Assembly (NCBI GenBank): GCA_002704825.1 | Contig: PAIY01000221.1 | Coordinates: 1-56,925 of the forward strand | From: Phycisphaeraceae bacterium | GTDB lineage: Bacteria; Planctomycetota; Phycisphaerae; Phycisphaerales; Phycisphaeraceae | Direction: 5' to 3' | Length of the DNA stretch: 56,925 nucleotides | Shown here: piece after piece, positions 1 through 8,803 of the stretch | Layout of the letters: the number at the start of each line of letters is the position of its first letter | Position numbering within the stretch: the stretch's first letter is position 1 | Translations under genes and position numbers: made by a program | Notes under the pieces: model-generated | Seen by the model: the letters and a program-made list of their open reading frames with translations, nothing else | What the model was told of the DNA's origin: nothing | Databases searched by the model: none

Positions 1-117
1 CTCCCGATCCAATCCGATTCCCCCCCCCCTGTTTTCAGACCAAACAATCCTTAGAAGTCCGCCAACATCCCAAAACACCGCGTGATCAGGCCATTGGGTA
101 AATTGGTACCCAATTTG

Positions 118-483
118 TCATTTTTTATCCCCATTCGACTCATCCCAGTCATCAGACGGCTCATCGTCATCAAAATCCAGTTCGCCCCCCTGCCCCAACC
201 GTTTACCCGACTCGTCCCAGGGGTCCGGGGGTGCCGACGGTTCCGAATAGCCGTCGAGGTTATCAGTCTTACGCCGGCTCTGGGATTGCTCATTCAGACG
301 CATCCGCCGCCGGATCACCCGGAACAAAGCCATCATGACCCCCACAAACAGAAATAACAGAATCACCGCCAGCGCCAATGTCCAGAAAAGGCCCATCAGC
401 TGCTGTTGGGCCTCAAGCGACACCGACTGCGCGACGATGAAAGGATAGAGGTTTGGTCTGTTGTATATGGCCATGCTTGACAT
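118..483 (-). CDS. small membrane protein with acidic cytoplasmic tail, unknown function
   Basis: The 121-residue product has one clear membrane segment at about residues 30-55 (rich in L, I, V, F), followed by a basic stretch (RVIRRRMRL) and a long hydrophilic tail full of Asp, Glu, Ser and Pro. By the positive-inside rule the tail should be cytoplasmic. I recognise no family. It lies divergent to the STAS gene, with 78 bases between the starts, so the two could share a control region. The ATG at 483 has no good ribosome binding site and an in-frame ATG at 474 is equally possible. The hydrophobic segment and a composition unlike a random frame support a real gene, but nothing points to a function. 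Confidence 0.55.
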   Translation of the reverse strand: MSSMAIYNRPNLYPFIVAQSVSLEAQQQLMGLFWTLALAVILLFLFVGVMMALFRVIRRRMRLNEQSQSRRKTDNLDGYSEPSAPPDPWDESGKRLGQGGELDFDDDEPSDDWDESNGDKK

Positions 484-561
484 TCATGATAAAAACGGGA
501 CGATTAACAAGATACCCCGTTTGAAAAAAATATGTATCAGCAAGACACAAGGGCAGTAATC

Positions 562-933
562 ATGGCTGAAACGAACTCCGGCGCACTGATGGTTCAACGT
601 ATCGGTGAAGTCCACATCATCGAATTCATGGAAACCAATATCCTTGACCAGATCGTCATCGAACGCATCAAGGAGCAAATGCTTGGTGTCATCGAAAAGG
701 CCGGCCATCCCAAGATTCTCATCAGCTTTGAAAATGTCAAGCACATTTCCTCAGCCATGCTCGGCACACTCATGGCCGTCAACAAAGCCGTCAAGTCCGC
801 CAAGGGTGAATTGCGGTTAAGCTCCATCGACAAGAATCTCATGGAAGTCTTCAAACTCACCCGTCTGGACAAAGTCCTCAAGATCTACAAGACCTCACAG
901 GCCGCGTTGGATCCCAAGTTCGTCGGTGGCTGA
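562..933 (+). CDS. STAS-domain protein, anti-sigma factor antagonist type
   Basis: A 123-residue single-domain protein of the SpoIIAA/RsbV type. The sequence alternates strands and helices as in the STAS fold. The segment NVKHISSAMLGTLM near residues 70-85 sits where the phosphorylated serine loop (usually DSSGLG) lies in family members; serines are kept but the Asp and Gly are changed. In this family the unphosphorylated protein captures an anti-sigma kinase and is reset by a PP2C phosphatase. A SpoIIE-type phosphatase follows about 225 bases downstream on the same strand, which fits that partnership. I chose the ATG at 562 because AGGG lies about 9 bases upstream; an in-frame start at 532 would add ten residues and lacks such a site. 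Confidence 0.85.
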   Translation: MAETNSGALMVQRIGEVHIIEFMETNILDQIVIERIKEQMLGVIEKAGHPKILISFENVKHISSAMLGTLMAVNKAVKSAKGELRLSSIDKNLMEVFKLTRLDKVLKIYKTSQAALDPKFVGG

Positions 934-1130
934 ATTTCAAATTCGAATATCGAATTGTCGCAAGCGTTGATTCAAAGCTTCACGACATCGCTGTGATTCA
1001 TTCATACCAATCCACCCATCACAAACCGCTTGCGGTTTAGCGCGACGATATCTCTGCGCGCACTTCGCGTCGCCAGGATACAACCGCCCACGACGACGCT
1101 TGCGAAAATCCAAAATTTAAAATTCGAAAT
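934..1130. repeat. nested palindromic intergenic element
   Basis: The gap between the STAS and FHA genes is mostly one imperfect palindrome. The arms TCGCAAGCGT (958-967) and ACGCTTGCGA (1096-1105) are perfect inverted copies. Outside them lie related AT-rich arms (AAATTCGAA-type words at about 938-950 and 1113-1128), and inside is a hairpin AAACCGCTTGCGGTTT around 1023-1038. It could fold as a long hairpin with a side stem. No coding sequence is evident. Confidence 0.6.
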
Positions 1131-1151
1131 CCCCTCCCCCTGCCCTACAAT
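1123..1151 (+). promoter_or_regulatory. putative sigma-70 promoter giving a leaderless transcript
   Basis: TTCGAA (1123-1128), a 17-base spacer and TACAAT (1146-1151) resemble -35 and -10 boxes. The ATG of the FHA-phosphatase gene begins only 7 bases after the -10 box, so transcription would start at or next to the start codon. No ribosome binding site is visible, which agrees with leaderless translation. Confidence 0.4.
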
Positions 1152-1157
1152 GACAGC

Positions 1158-2870
1158 ATGACCCAAGCTGCCAACTGTTACTTTCAGATCAAAGCCCAGG
1201 GCATCGACACCCGGCAGGTCCCACTCGTCGGTTCCCAACAGGTCATCGGCCGATCACCTGATGTCGATATCACCCTGCCGGACCAAACCGTCAGCCGACA
1301 ACATGCCGAAGTCTATGCCGACGCACATGGGCATTGGTGGATCAAAGACCTGCACTCACGCAACGGCACACTGGTCAACGGCCAACGCATCACGCAGGAC
1401 CACATGCTCGCACCCGACGACGCGGTCCAGATTGAACACTTCATCCTCCAGTTCAATGTCCATGGCGAAATGCCCGCCCGACGCGGTGTGCGTGCAGGTA
1501 CTTCCATGCATGGCCTTAACGTCAGCGACAAACCCACCGGCCCGATCACACGTCTGGACACCCAGCAGGCGCCACCCATTGACGCAGTCCATCTGCAAAC
1601 ACTCATCCGTTTTGCTGAAGACCTGCTCACCACCCCCGACCCGGCAGACCGCCTGCTCAAGCTCGCACGCATTCTCATCAGTAAGCTCTATCACGGCATT
1701 GCAGCCGTCACCATCGAACTGGACCTCAACGATCCGGACACAACCCCCATCCCGCTGATCGAACCGCAATACGCACACAACTGGCGAAGTGACGAAGAGC
1801 CTTACGTCTCACGGACCTTACTCCGCGGCGTGCTCGAACATCAGTCCCCCGTCATTGCCACCAACACCGACTCGGCCGACGACAGCGTCATGGCATTATC
1901 CCTTGCTGACGACAAGCAGACCCTCGCTGCCTTGGCATGCCCCATCACCATCACCGATTCGAACATGCAGGTGCTCTATGCCACCTTCCCCGCTGAGTAC
2001 GGCACGGCAGACTGGCTCGCTTTGGCCACCCTCGCCGTCGAACAATACAAACAAACCAACACCGCATGGGTCGCCCGTTTGCAGGCCCAGGAACAAGCTG
2101 CCATCGAAAAGGAACTGCGCCAGGCATCCAACATTCAAAACGCGCTGATCCCCCTGAAAATCCAGCTTGATCAGGCCGACATTGCCATCGGCTTTGAACC
2201 CTGCAAATACGTCGGCGGGGATTACGTCGATGTCCGACAATCCGACACAGGCAAAATCTATCTCACCATCTGTGATGTCTGTGGCAAAGGCATGCAAGCC
2301 GCCATCGTCACCGCATCGTTGCACGCCCTGTTTCACACCGCAGTCGATCTTGGTTTACCACTCACCGATTTGATGACGCGGTTTAACAAGTACTTGATGA
2401 AGACACTGCCCGGCGAATCGTTCGTCACAGCCAACATGATGATTTTCGATCCAGCCACGCGCGAGCTTGAATCCGTCAATGCAGGTCACCCCCCCGCCAT
2501 GCTCATTCGCCCCGATGGTAGCGTTCGCAAACTCTCCATTGGCAAGCATCCCCCGCTGGGCTTTATTGCCACCGAGTTTGAAAGTGAAACCGTCAAACTC
2601 GAACCTGCTGAATTGCTGTGTCTCTACACCGATGGCTTAACTGAATCCGTCAACGACGAAAACAAAATGCTCCACATCGCCGGCGTCCAGGACATGCTCG
2701 TGAAAGTGTATGCCGATCACGCCGACATGCCCACAGTCGAGTTGCAAAACAAACTCACCCGTCAGTTGGATGAATACGAAGGCAACGCCCCAAGAGCGGA
2801 CGACCGAACGTTTTTGCTGCTGAAGACCGATCCGCAAGCAACGCAAAACACTGGGACATTTGATATTTGA
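1158..2870 (+). CDS. FHA-domain SpoIIE/RsbU-type PP2C phosphatase
   Basis: A 570-residue cytoplasmic signalling protein. An N-terminal FHA domain, which binds phosphothreonine, shows GRSPD at 31-35, SRQHA at 46-50 and SRNGTLVNG at 67-75. A middle region (about 130-310) looks GAF-like, followed by a helical linker (EKELRQASNIQNALIP). The C-terminal SpoIIE-type PP2C domain (about 325-555) carries metal-binding signatures GGDYVD near 352, DVCGKG near 373 and YTDGLTE near 490. Family members dephosphorylate STAS-type anti-anti-sigma factors, and such a gene lies just upstream. The FHA domain suggests input from a Ser/Thr kinase; one is encoded at 9.7-11.6 kb, but a direct link is only an inference. 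Confidence 0.9.
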   Translation: MTQAANCYFQIKAQGIDTRQVPLVGSQQVIGRSPDVDITLPDQTVSRQHAEVYADAHGHWWIKDLHSRNGTLVNGQRITQDHMLAPDDAVQIEHFILQFNVHGEMPARRGVRAGTSMHGLNVSDKPTGPITRLDTQQAPPIDAVHLQTLIRFAEDLLTTPDPADRLLKLARILISKLYHGIAAVTIELDLNDPDTTPIPLIEPQYAHNWRSDEEPYVSRTLLRGVLEHQSPVIATNTDSADDSVMALSLADDKQTLAALACPITITDSNMQVLYATFPAEYGTADWLALATLAVEQYKQTNTAWVARLQAQEQAAIEKELRQASNIQNALIPLKIQLDQADIAIGFEPCKYVGGDYVDVRQSDTGKIYLTICDVCGKGMQAAIVTASLHALFHTAVDLGLPLTDLMTRFNKYLMKTLPGESFVTANMMIFDPATRELESVNAGHPPAMLIRPDGSVRKLSIGKHPPLGFIATEFESETVKLEPAELLCLYTDGLTESVNDENKMLHIAGVQDMLVKVYADHADMPTVELQNKLTRQLDEYEGNAPRADDRTFLLLKTDPQATQNTGTFDI

Positions 2871-2881
2871 TGAGCACCTTC

Positions 2882-2966
2882 CGTCACTCCCGCGCAGGCG
2901 TGAGTCCAGTGGAACTTGCAAGCGTCAACAGAATGCCACTGGATTCCCGCCTGCGCGGGAATGACG
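2882..2966. repeat. REP/MITE-like palindromic repeat, copy 1
   Basis: An 85-base inverted repeat. The left arm CGTCACTCCCGCGCAGGC and the right arm GCCTGCGCGGGAATGACG pair, and the inner arms (GTCCAGTGG and CCACTGGAT) also pair. It is nearly identical to the copy at 3387-3471, and further copies lie at 16598 and 39479. This is the widespread class whose translation yields spurious peptides such as VIPAQAGIQ. Confidence 0.9.
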
Positions 2967-3012
2967 AATATGAAGAACGACACGCAATCATCCAATCGGT
3001 ATTGCAATATCT

Positions 3013-3306
3013 TCAACAGACTTGCTCATGCAGATCATGCCAGTGTGGATTATCTTTTTCGATCAAATTGATCTTCCACTGACGGTTCCATTTCTTTAAT
3101 TGCTTCTCACGTTGGATAGCGGAATCCATCGTGGCATGCATCTCAAAATAAACCAGAAGATGGGTATCGTGTTCTTTGGAAAAGCCATCGACAAGATGCT
3201 GTTTGTGTTGCCAAACACGTTGAACCAAGTCACTGGTGACACCAATGTATAACGTGCCATTGGGCTTACTTGCCAGCATGTAGACACAAGGTTCTTTCGT
3301 GGACAT
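3013..3306 (-). CDS. GIY-YIG nuclease superfamily protein
   Basis: A 97-residue single-domain protein of the GIY-YIG superfamily (small UPF0213/YhbQ-like group). The N-terminal strand pair reads CVYMLASK...GTLYIGVTSDL, where VYM replaces GIY and YIG is intact, followed by RVWQH with the expected Arg. The rest (AIQREKQLKKW, then INLIEKDNP) matches the usual helix and terminal segment. Members are predicted DNA endonucleases with largely unknown roles. Start chosen at ATG 3306: the frame stays open upstream but only runs into the palindromic repeat. The gene lies between two direct copies of that repeat (2882-2966 and 3387-3471), which suggests insertion or spread as a unit. Confidence 0.85.
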   Translation of the reverse strand: MSTKEPCVYMLASKPNGTLYIGVTSDLVQRVWQHKQHLVDGFSKEHDTHLLVYFEMHATMDSAIQREKQLKKWNRQWKINLIEKDNPHWHDLHEQVC

Positions 3307-3386
3307 GGGGCTATGATAACCGGCTTGTGCAATGCTTCGACAGTAAGTTTTCGATTTGAATGATCTGCGGAAACTGATCGACGTTT

Positions 3387-3471
3387 CGTCACTCCCGCGC
3401 AGGCGGGAGTCCAGTGAGACCTGCAAGCGTCAACAGAATGCCACTGGATTCCCGCCTGCGCGGGAATGACG
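3387..3471. repeat. REP/MITE-like palindromic repeat, copy 2
   Basis: Same 85-base element and same orientation as copy 1, differing at only a few positions. The left arm begins CGTCACTCCCGCGCAGGCGG and the right arm ends GGGAATGACG. Copies 1 and 2 are direct repeats bracketing the GIY-YIG gene. Confidence 0.9.
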
Positions 3472-3531
3472 GAATGTGTCATCGCTTAGGCAATTAAGAC
3501 CCAATTACATGTCAAAACTCAACGAGTCGGA

Positions 3532-4959
3532 TCAAAACGCCGACACGCCACCACCCGGTGCAGCGGCATGGGAGAGGTTGTTGAATCGTGTCGTCGCACC
3601 ATGGAATTGTAGATGCACGGAACCCGTTGGGCCGTTACGTTGTTTGGCGATGATGATTTCGGCTGTGCCGATGAGTTCGGGGTGGGCTTGTTTCCATTCT
3701 TCATCGCCGTTGTGGTAATACTCCTCGCGGTGGAGCATCATGATGACGTCAGCGTCCTGTTCGATACTACCTGATTCACGCAGGTCAGCCATGCGCGGGC
3801 GGTGACCTTCACGGTTTTCTGCACCACGGTTAAGCTGACTCAAACAGACCACGGGGACATTGAGGTCACGGGCCAAGCCTTTGACGTTACGCGAAATGTT
3901 GGACACTTCCTGTTGACGGGATTCTGAACCGGGGTCGGACATAAGCTGCAAATAGTCGATCATGATCGCCTTGATGCCATAGCGGGCAGCAAGTCGGCGA
4001 GCCTTGGCACGCAGGGCGAGAATGGAAAGACCGGGAGTGTCATCAATGTACAGCGGTGCTTCGGAGAGCTTGGAGCAGGAGTCTTGCAGACGCATGAAGT
4101 CATCCCCGCCGAGCATGCGTTTACGGATTTTCTGCGAGTCCACGCCGGAGTGTGAAGACATCAGACGTTCAGCGAGTTGAGCTTTACCCATTTCCAAACT
4201 GAAGACGGCGACGGCTTCCTTGTTCTCGACCGCGATGTTTTCAGCAATGTTCAAGGCAAGCGCGGTCTTGCCCATTGAGGGCCTTGCAGCGAGGATGATC
4301 ATTTCACCGGGTTGCAGGCCACTGGTCATTTCGTCGAATTCGTAGTAGCCGGTCTCCACGCCGGTGATAGAGCGGCCGTCGTGTGTGTCGATACGGTCGA
4401 GCGCTTCTTCGAGCAGGAGTTTGAGGAGCGTCGCTTCGTTGGAGTTGCCGTTCTGACGGAGATTGAAGATGGCCTGTTCTGCGATGTCGACCTGGTTGTC
4501 GACGGGTTCAGCGGTGTGATACGCCTTATGCAGAATGTCGGTTGCTGAGCCGATGAGCCCGCGGAGGACGGCCTTGTCTGCCACCATCTTGGCATAGTAC
4601 GGGGCGCTGAGTGCGGAGGGGACCGCTTCGACGAGTTCGACGAGGTACTCCACGCCACCGATGGCATCGAGTTGGTTCTGGTCATCGAGCTTTTGCTTGA
4701 GGTGCACCAGGTCGACCGGTTCGGCTTTATCGTAGGTGTCCACAAGCATCTTGTAGATCACGCCATGCGAACCCTTGTAGAAATCCTTCTCACCGGAGAC
4801 GATCTGCACGACGTCGCCAATGACCTGGGAGTCGAGAATCATCGAGCCCAGCAGCGCGCATTCGGCTTCGTAGGCATTGGGGGGCAACTTGTCGAACACC
4901 TTCGACAGGTCGATTTCCGGCTTCTGATCTTCTTTTTTGTAGCGTTTTTTCTCACTCAT
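3532..4959 (-). CDS. dnaB: replicative DNA helicase DnaB
   Basis: A 475-residue hexameric 5'-3' helicase of the replication fork. The N-terminal helical domain begins with the typical PPNAYEAECALLGSMI. The RecA-like C-terminal domain shows Walker A ARPSMGKTALAL near residue 226, Walker B-region IMIDYLQLM, and the SQLNRGAE...RMADLRESGSIEQDADV block diagnostic of DnaB. It ends with KQRNGPTGSV and a short Gly/Pro tail. Length is normal and no intein is present. I prefer ATG 4959 (MSEKKRYKKE) to an upstream GTG at 4977; neither has a strong ribosome binding site. It is divergent from leuS, and a DnaA-box match lies about 60 bases upstream. Confidence 0.97.
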   Translation of the reverse strand: MSEKKRYKKEDQKPEIDLSKVFDKLPPNAYEAECALLGSMILDSQVIGDVVQIVSGEKDFYKGSHGVIYKMLVDTYDKAEPVDLVHLKQKLDDQNQLDAIGGVEYLVELVEAVPSALSAPYYAKMVADKAVLRGLIGSATDILHKAYHTAEPVDNQVDIAEQAIFNLRQNGNSNEATLLKLLLEEALDRIDTHDGRSITGVETGYYEFDEMTSGLQPGEMIILAARPSMGKTALALNIAENIAVENKEAVAVFSLEMGKAQLAERLMSSHSGVDSQKIRKRMLGGDDFMRLQDSCSKLSEAPLYIDDTPGLSILALRAKARRLAARYGIKAIMIDYLQLMSDPGSESRQQEVSNISRNVKGLARDLNVPVVCLSQLNRGAENREGHRPRMADLRESGSIEQDADVIMMLHREEYYHNGDEEWKQAHPELIGTAEIIIAKQRNGPTGSVHLQFHGATTRFNNLSHAAAPGGGVSAF

Positions 4960-5020
4960 GGAACGCACAGGATACACGATTTGAGATCAAAAATTCAGAT
5001 GATTTATTGCAAATATCAGC

Positions 5021-5029
5021 TTATCCACA
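5021..5029 (+). promoter_or_regulatory. DnaA-box match upstream of dnaB
   Basis: TTATCCACA is identical to the high-affinity DnaA box consensus. It lies in the dnaB-leuS intergenic region, about 60 bases upstream of dnaB. A single nine-base match could be chance, but its place next to a replication gene makes DnaA control plausible. There is no cluster of boxes, so this is not an origin. Confidence 0.35.
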
Positions 5030-5069
5030 ACCACTCAACAGCATGATGCAATGTCATCATTATTGCTTC

Positions 5070-5163
5070 ACCACGAAGGACACGAAGAGCACGAAGGACA
5101 CGAAGAAAAGACAAGTTTGATTTGAACTTCGTGATCTTCGTGCTCTTCGTGTCCTTCGTGGTA
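5070..5163. repeat. CACGAAGGACACGAAG-type hairpin repeat
   Basis: The left arm (about 5072-5106) is built of CACGAAG/GACACGAAG units and the right arm (about 5127-5161) is their inverse (CTTCGTG units), enclosing some 20 bases. It would form a hairpin with a stem of about 35 bases. It is translated misleadingly as TTKDTKSTK-type peptides in other frames. No gene is seen in it. Confidence 0.85.
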
Positions 5164-5284
5164 AAAACAAATCTCACGATTTCCCGAAAATTTACATTCC
5201 TCCCCCGCTTGCTTAACTGTCGGTTGGCAATCACAATATCAGTTTCGCAAACTTGATTTTTGACGCACGAGACAGAAAAACGAT

Positions 5285-8188
5285 ATGCAATACAAACCGC
5301 AGACGATTGAACCGCAGTGGCAGAGTTACTGGGAAGCCAACAAGACTTTCAAGGCACTCAATCCCGGCGATGATGGCTTTAATCCTGATCAGCCCAAGTA
5401 TTACGTGCTGGACATGTTCCCCTATCCCTCGGGCGTGGGGCTTCATGTGGGGCATCCGCTGGGCTACATTGCCACCGACATCGTCAGCCGATACAAGCGT
5501 ATGCAGGGCTATAACGTGCTCCACCCGATGGGCTTTGATGCGTTTGGTCTGCCTGCTGAGCAGTTCGCGGTTGAGCATGGCGTGCACCCGCGCGTGACCA
5601 CCGAGCAGAACATTGCCAACATGATCCGCCAGCTTAAGCAACTGGGTTTGAGTTATGACTGGGATCGCTGTGTGTCGACCACGGATGTGGACTACTACAA
5701 GTGGACGCAGTGGATCTTCCTGCAATTATTCAACAGTTGGTTTGACCCCACGCAGCAAAAGGCACGCCCGATTGGTGAACTGGTTGCGATGCTCGAAAAC
5801 GAGGAAGCCTACGTCGATGCCAATGGTGAACTCAAGCTTGCTGAAGCCCAGGGGCTTGCAGGTCTGGAAGGTGATCCGGTGGGCGCGATCAAGTGGCATG
5901 AACTCACCCCGGAAGATCAGCGCAGCTTCATCGACTACAACCGTCTTGCGTTTCTGGAAGAAGTTCCCGTTAACTGGTGCCCTGCTTTGGGGACGGTGCT
6001 TGCCAACGAAGAAGTGACCAACGAAGGCAAGTCCGAGCGTGGCAATCACCCCGTCTACAAACGCCCACTTAAGCAGTGGATGTTGCGCATCACCTCCTAC
6101 GCTGAACGTTTGGCAGCGGACCTCGATGGCGTGGACTGGCCTGAGCCGATCAAGATCATGCAACGCAACTGGATCGGCAAATCCGAAGGCGCGCTGGTCG
6201 ACTTTAACATTGATGGCAGTGACGAAACGCTCCGCGTCTTCACCACGCGTCCCGACACCCTATTTGGTGCGACGTACATGGTCCTTGCACCCGAGCATCC
6301 ACTGGTCGATGAGATCACTACAACCGAACACAAGGCAGCCGTCGCCGAGTATCAAAATGCGGCCCAGGCCCGCAGCGATGTGGACCGCATGGCAGAGACC
6401 AAGGAAAAGTCCGGTGTGTTCACCGGCGCCTATGCCATCAACCCGGTCAACGGCAAGAAGACGCCGATCTGGATCGCAGACTACGTCATGATGGGCTACG
6501 GCACGGGCGCGATCATGGCGGTCCCCGCGCATGACGAACGTGACTTCGCCTTTGCCAACGCCTTTAACATCCCCATCATCCCCGTCGTCCTGCCCGACAT
6601 TGATTGGCTGGACGAACAGGCCAAAGCCAATGGTGTTGAGATTGACGAATCGGCTGAAGGTTCCGAAGCACTGGTTGAAAAATACCTGCAAAACCCGGGC
6701 GTTTTCGGTGAATGCTTCCATGGCAAAGGGACGGCCATCAACTCGGGCAATGACGAAATCACGCTCGATGAAAAGTCCACCGACGAAGCGAAAAAACTCA
6801 TCACCCAATGGCTCTCCGACAAGGGACTCGGCCAGTTCAAAGTCCAGTACAAACTGCGCGATTGGTTATTCAGCCGTCAGCGGTATTGGGGTGAACCCTT
6901 CCCGATTCTGCATGGCGAAGATGGTTCGATTCGCGCGGTTGCTGAAAGTGATCTGCCGGTTGAACACCCACACATGGAAGACTTCAAGCCGACTGCCAGC
7001 AATGATCCGGATGCAGCACCGCAGCCGCCGTTGGGTCGAGCCGGTGAAGAGTGGCTGAAGGTTCAGATGGAAGATCAGGTCTACACGCGCGAAACCAACT
7101 CCATGCCCCAGTGGGCGGGTTCCTGCTGGTACTTCCTGCGATTCCTTGATCCGAAGAACACCGAAGCCTTCGCATCACCTGAAGCTGAACAGTATTGGAT
7201 GAAGAGCAAAAAGAAGTCCGGCGGATACCACAACGGTGGTGTCGATCTGTATGTCGGTGGCGCTGAGCATGCTGTGCTTCACCTGCTCTATGCCCGCTTC
7301 TGGCATAAGGTCTTGTTCGACCTGGGATACGTCAGCACGCCCGAACCCTTCGGCAAGCTGTTTAACCAAGGTTACATCCAGGCCTATGCGTACACCGACG
7401 AACGCGGTGTTTACGTCGAAGCTTCCAAAGTCGAGGAGATAGAAGGCAAATTCTTCTACGAAGGCAAGGAAGTCAAACGCGAGTTCGGCAAGATGGGTAA
7501 GAGCCTTAAAAACGCGGTCACTCCCGACGAAATCTGCGATGAATACGGCTGCGACACCATGCGTGTTTACGAGATGTACATGGGCCCACTGGATCAGTCC
7601 AAAATCTGGAACACCCGCGATATCGCAGGCCCGTTCCGCTTCCTCCAACGTGTCTGGCGTAACTTCATTGATGAATACACCGGCGAATTGCTGGTCAGCG
7701 ATGAGGCTGCACCTGAAGCGATGCGCAAGCTACTGCATAAGACCATCAAACGCGTCACCGATGATATGGAACGCATGAGTTACAACACCGCCATCGCCGC
7801 GATGATTGAACTGAATAACGCGTTGGTCAAGGAAGGTAAAGGCAAGCATCTGCCCCGTGAAGTCGCTGAGAATTTCGTGTTGATACTCAGCCCCATTGCC
7901 CCGCATATGTGCGAAGAACTCTGGAAACGCATGGGTCACAGCGAGTCACTCGCCCGTGCCCCGTGGCCGACCTATGACCAAGCCATGCTGGTCGAAAACG
8001 AGATCGAACTGCCCGTGCAGGTCAACGGCAAAGTCCGTGGCAAGGTCATGGTCCCCGCTGATGCAGACGACGAGGCCATGGGTCAAATCGCCCAGGAAGA
8101 CGAACGCATCGCAGCGAGTCTGCAAGGCAAGACCGTCCGCAAGGTCATCGTCATCAAGGGTCGCATGGTCAACATCGTTGCCAATTAA
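5285..8188 (+). CDS. leuS: leucyl-tRNA synthetase
   Basis: A 967-residue class I synthetase charging tRNA-Leu. The HIGH motif appears as HVGH at about residues 55-58 inside [17 protein letters not shown]. The CP1 editing domain contains [12 protein letters not shown] near 320 and [15 protein letters not shown] near 405. The KMSKS motif is KMGKS at about 736-740, followed by LKNAVTPDE. The anticodon-binding region and a C-terminal domain ending in [13 protein letters not shown] are present. It is about 100 residues longer than the common bacterial enzyme, with extra sequence in the zinc/leucine-specific regions. The start at 5285 gives the expected [13 protein letters not shown] opening. A small lipoprotein gene follows after 64 bases. 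Confidence 0.97.
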   Translation: MQYKPQTIEPQWQSYWEANKTFKALNPGDDGFNPDQPKYYVLDMFPYPSGVGLHVGHPLGYIATDIVSRYKRMQGYNVLHPMGFDAFGLPAEQFAVEHGVHPRVTTEQNIANMIRQLKQLGLSYDWDRCVSTTDVDYYKWTQWIFLQLFNSWFDPTQQKARPIGELVAMLENEEAYVDANGELKLAEAQGLAGLEGDPVGAIKWHELTPEDQRSFIDYNRLAFLEEVPVNWCPALGTVLANEEVTNEGKSERGNHPVYKRPLKQWMLRITSYAERLAADLDGVDWPEPIKIMQRNWIGKSEGALVDFNIDGSDETLRVFTTRPDTLFGATYMVLAPEHPLVDEITTTEHKAAVAEYQNAAQARSDVDRMAETKEKSGVFTGAYAINPVNGKKTPIWIADYVMMGYGTGAIMAVPAHDERDFAFANAFNIPIIPVVLPDIDWLDEQAKANGVEIDESAEGSEALVEKYLQNPGVFGECFHGKGTAINSGNDEITLDEKSTDEAKKLITQWLSDKGLGQFKVQYKLRDWLFSRQRYWGEPFPILHGEDGSIRAVAESDLPVEHPHMEDFKPTASNDPDAAPQPPLGRAGEEWLKVQMEDQVYTRETNSMPQWAGSCWYFLRFLDPKNTEAFASPEAEQYWMKSKKKSGGYHNGGVDLYVGGAEHAVLHLLYARFWHKVLFDLGYVSTPEPFGKLFNQGYIQAYAYTDERGVYVEASKVEEIEGKFFYEGKEVKREFGKMGKSLKNAVTPDEICDEYGCDTMRVYEMYMGPLDQSKIWNTRDIAGPFRFLQRVWRNFIDEYTGELLVSDEAAPEAMRKLLHKTIKRVTDDMERMSYNTAIAAMIELNNALVKEGKGKHLPREVAENFVLILSPIAPHMCEELWKRMGHSESLARAPWPTYDQAMLVENEIELPVQVNGKVRGKVMVPADADDEAMGQIAQEDERIAASLQGKTVRKVIVIKGRMVNIVAN

Positions 8189-8252
8189 TGCCCCCGGAAG
8201 TGTTTTCAAGGCAGATGCAATACAACGTGCCTGAGATAGATAGGAACGTGTC

Positions 8253-8456
8253 ATGAAACGGATCAAACTCAGCCTCATTGCCCTGTTTGTTGCATCGCTG
8301 TTTTGCGGCGGATGCTACAAGGAAGTGGTCAACGAGCCGACGTCTTACACCGTTGACGAGTTTCACATGACCGAGCAGGTCAAGACGCCGGACATGACCG
8401 TCAAGCGACCGCAAAAGAAAAAGAAGGATTTGTCGAACCTCTGGGGTTTGTTCTGA
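8253..8456 (+). CDS. small lipoprotein, unknown function
   Basis: A 67-residue product with a basic start (MKRIK), a hydrophobic core (LSLIALFVASLF) and a cysteine at residue 21 in the context CGGC. This is a fair lipobox, so the mature protein should be lipid-anchored. The remainder is hydrophilic, with a lysine run near the end (PQKKKKDLSNLWGLF). The ATG follows a GATAGGAACG ribosome-binding region. It lies 64 bases after leuS and just before a strong terminator, so it may be the last gene of that transcript. No family is recognised. Confidence 0.7.
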   Translation: MKRIKLSLIALFVASLFCGGCYKEVVNEPTSYTVDEFHMTEQVKTPDMTVKRPQKKKKDLSNLWGLF

Positions 8457-8482
8457 TTCAACATCAACGACAAGTGAAAAAA

Positions 8483-8515
8483 AAAACGACGCGTCTTCAA
8501 CCGCGTCGTTTTTTA
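8483..8515 (+). terminator. Rho-independent terminator after the lipoprotein gene
   Basis: Perfect 11-base arms AAAACGACGCG (8483-8493) and CGCGTCGTTTT (8502-8512), an eight-base loop and a run of T. Confidence 0.9.
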
Positions 8516-8533
8516 TTTGTCATTCAACCTCAA

Positions 8534-8783
8534 GCCGCCAGATGAGCTATGTGAATCTGACGGATCGGTTAGAGCGTTTCCAGCAATTCATTTTCACGTT
8601 TTGGTAGATAAGGAATTAGGGATGAGGGTAAAGACAAGGCGATACCTGAATAACAGCCCTAATCCCAAATCCCTAATCACCAATCCCTATTGATAAGGTA
8701 ATTGAACATGAATGACTGGAAACGCTCTAATCGTTTTGTGTTGTGAAACCCGTCAGATTCGATCTGCGATCTCATCTGGCGGC
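8534..8783. repeat. 250-base nested inverted-repeat element
   Basis: Three successive perfect arm pairs are nested: GCCGCCAGATGAG (8534-8546) with CTCATCTGGCGGC (8771-8783); GAATCTGACGG (8553-8563) with CCGTCAGATTC (8750-8760); and TTAGAGCGTTTCCAG (8569-8583) with CTGGAAACGCTCTAA (8716-8730). The centre holds AATTAGGGATGAGGG and two related CCCTAATC/ATCCCTAAT words that can pair again. No reading frame is convincing. This accounts for nearly all of the gap between the lipoprotein and the sulfotransferase. Confidence 0.85.
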
Positions 8784-8803
8784 ATGTGTGCGTGTGTCAT
8801 GGT

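Noticed and set aside
2762..3482. Short frames with VIPAQAGIQ or CAGVT peptides
   Set aside because: These are translations of the palindromic repeats, a known source of false gene calls.
5016..5234. 72-codon frame containing TTKDTKSTK
   Set aside because: It is the CACGAAG hairpin repeat read as protein.
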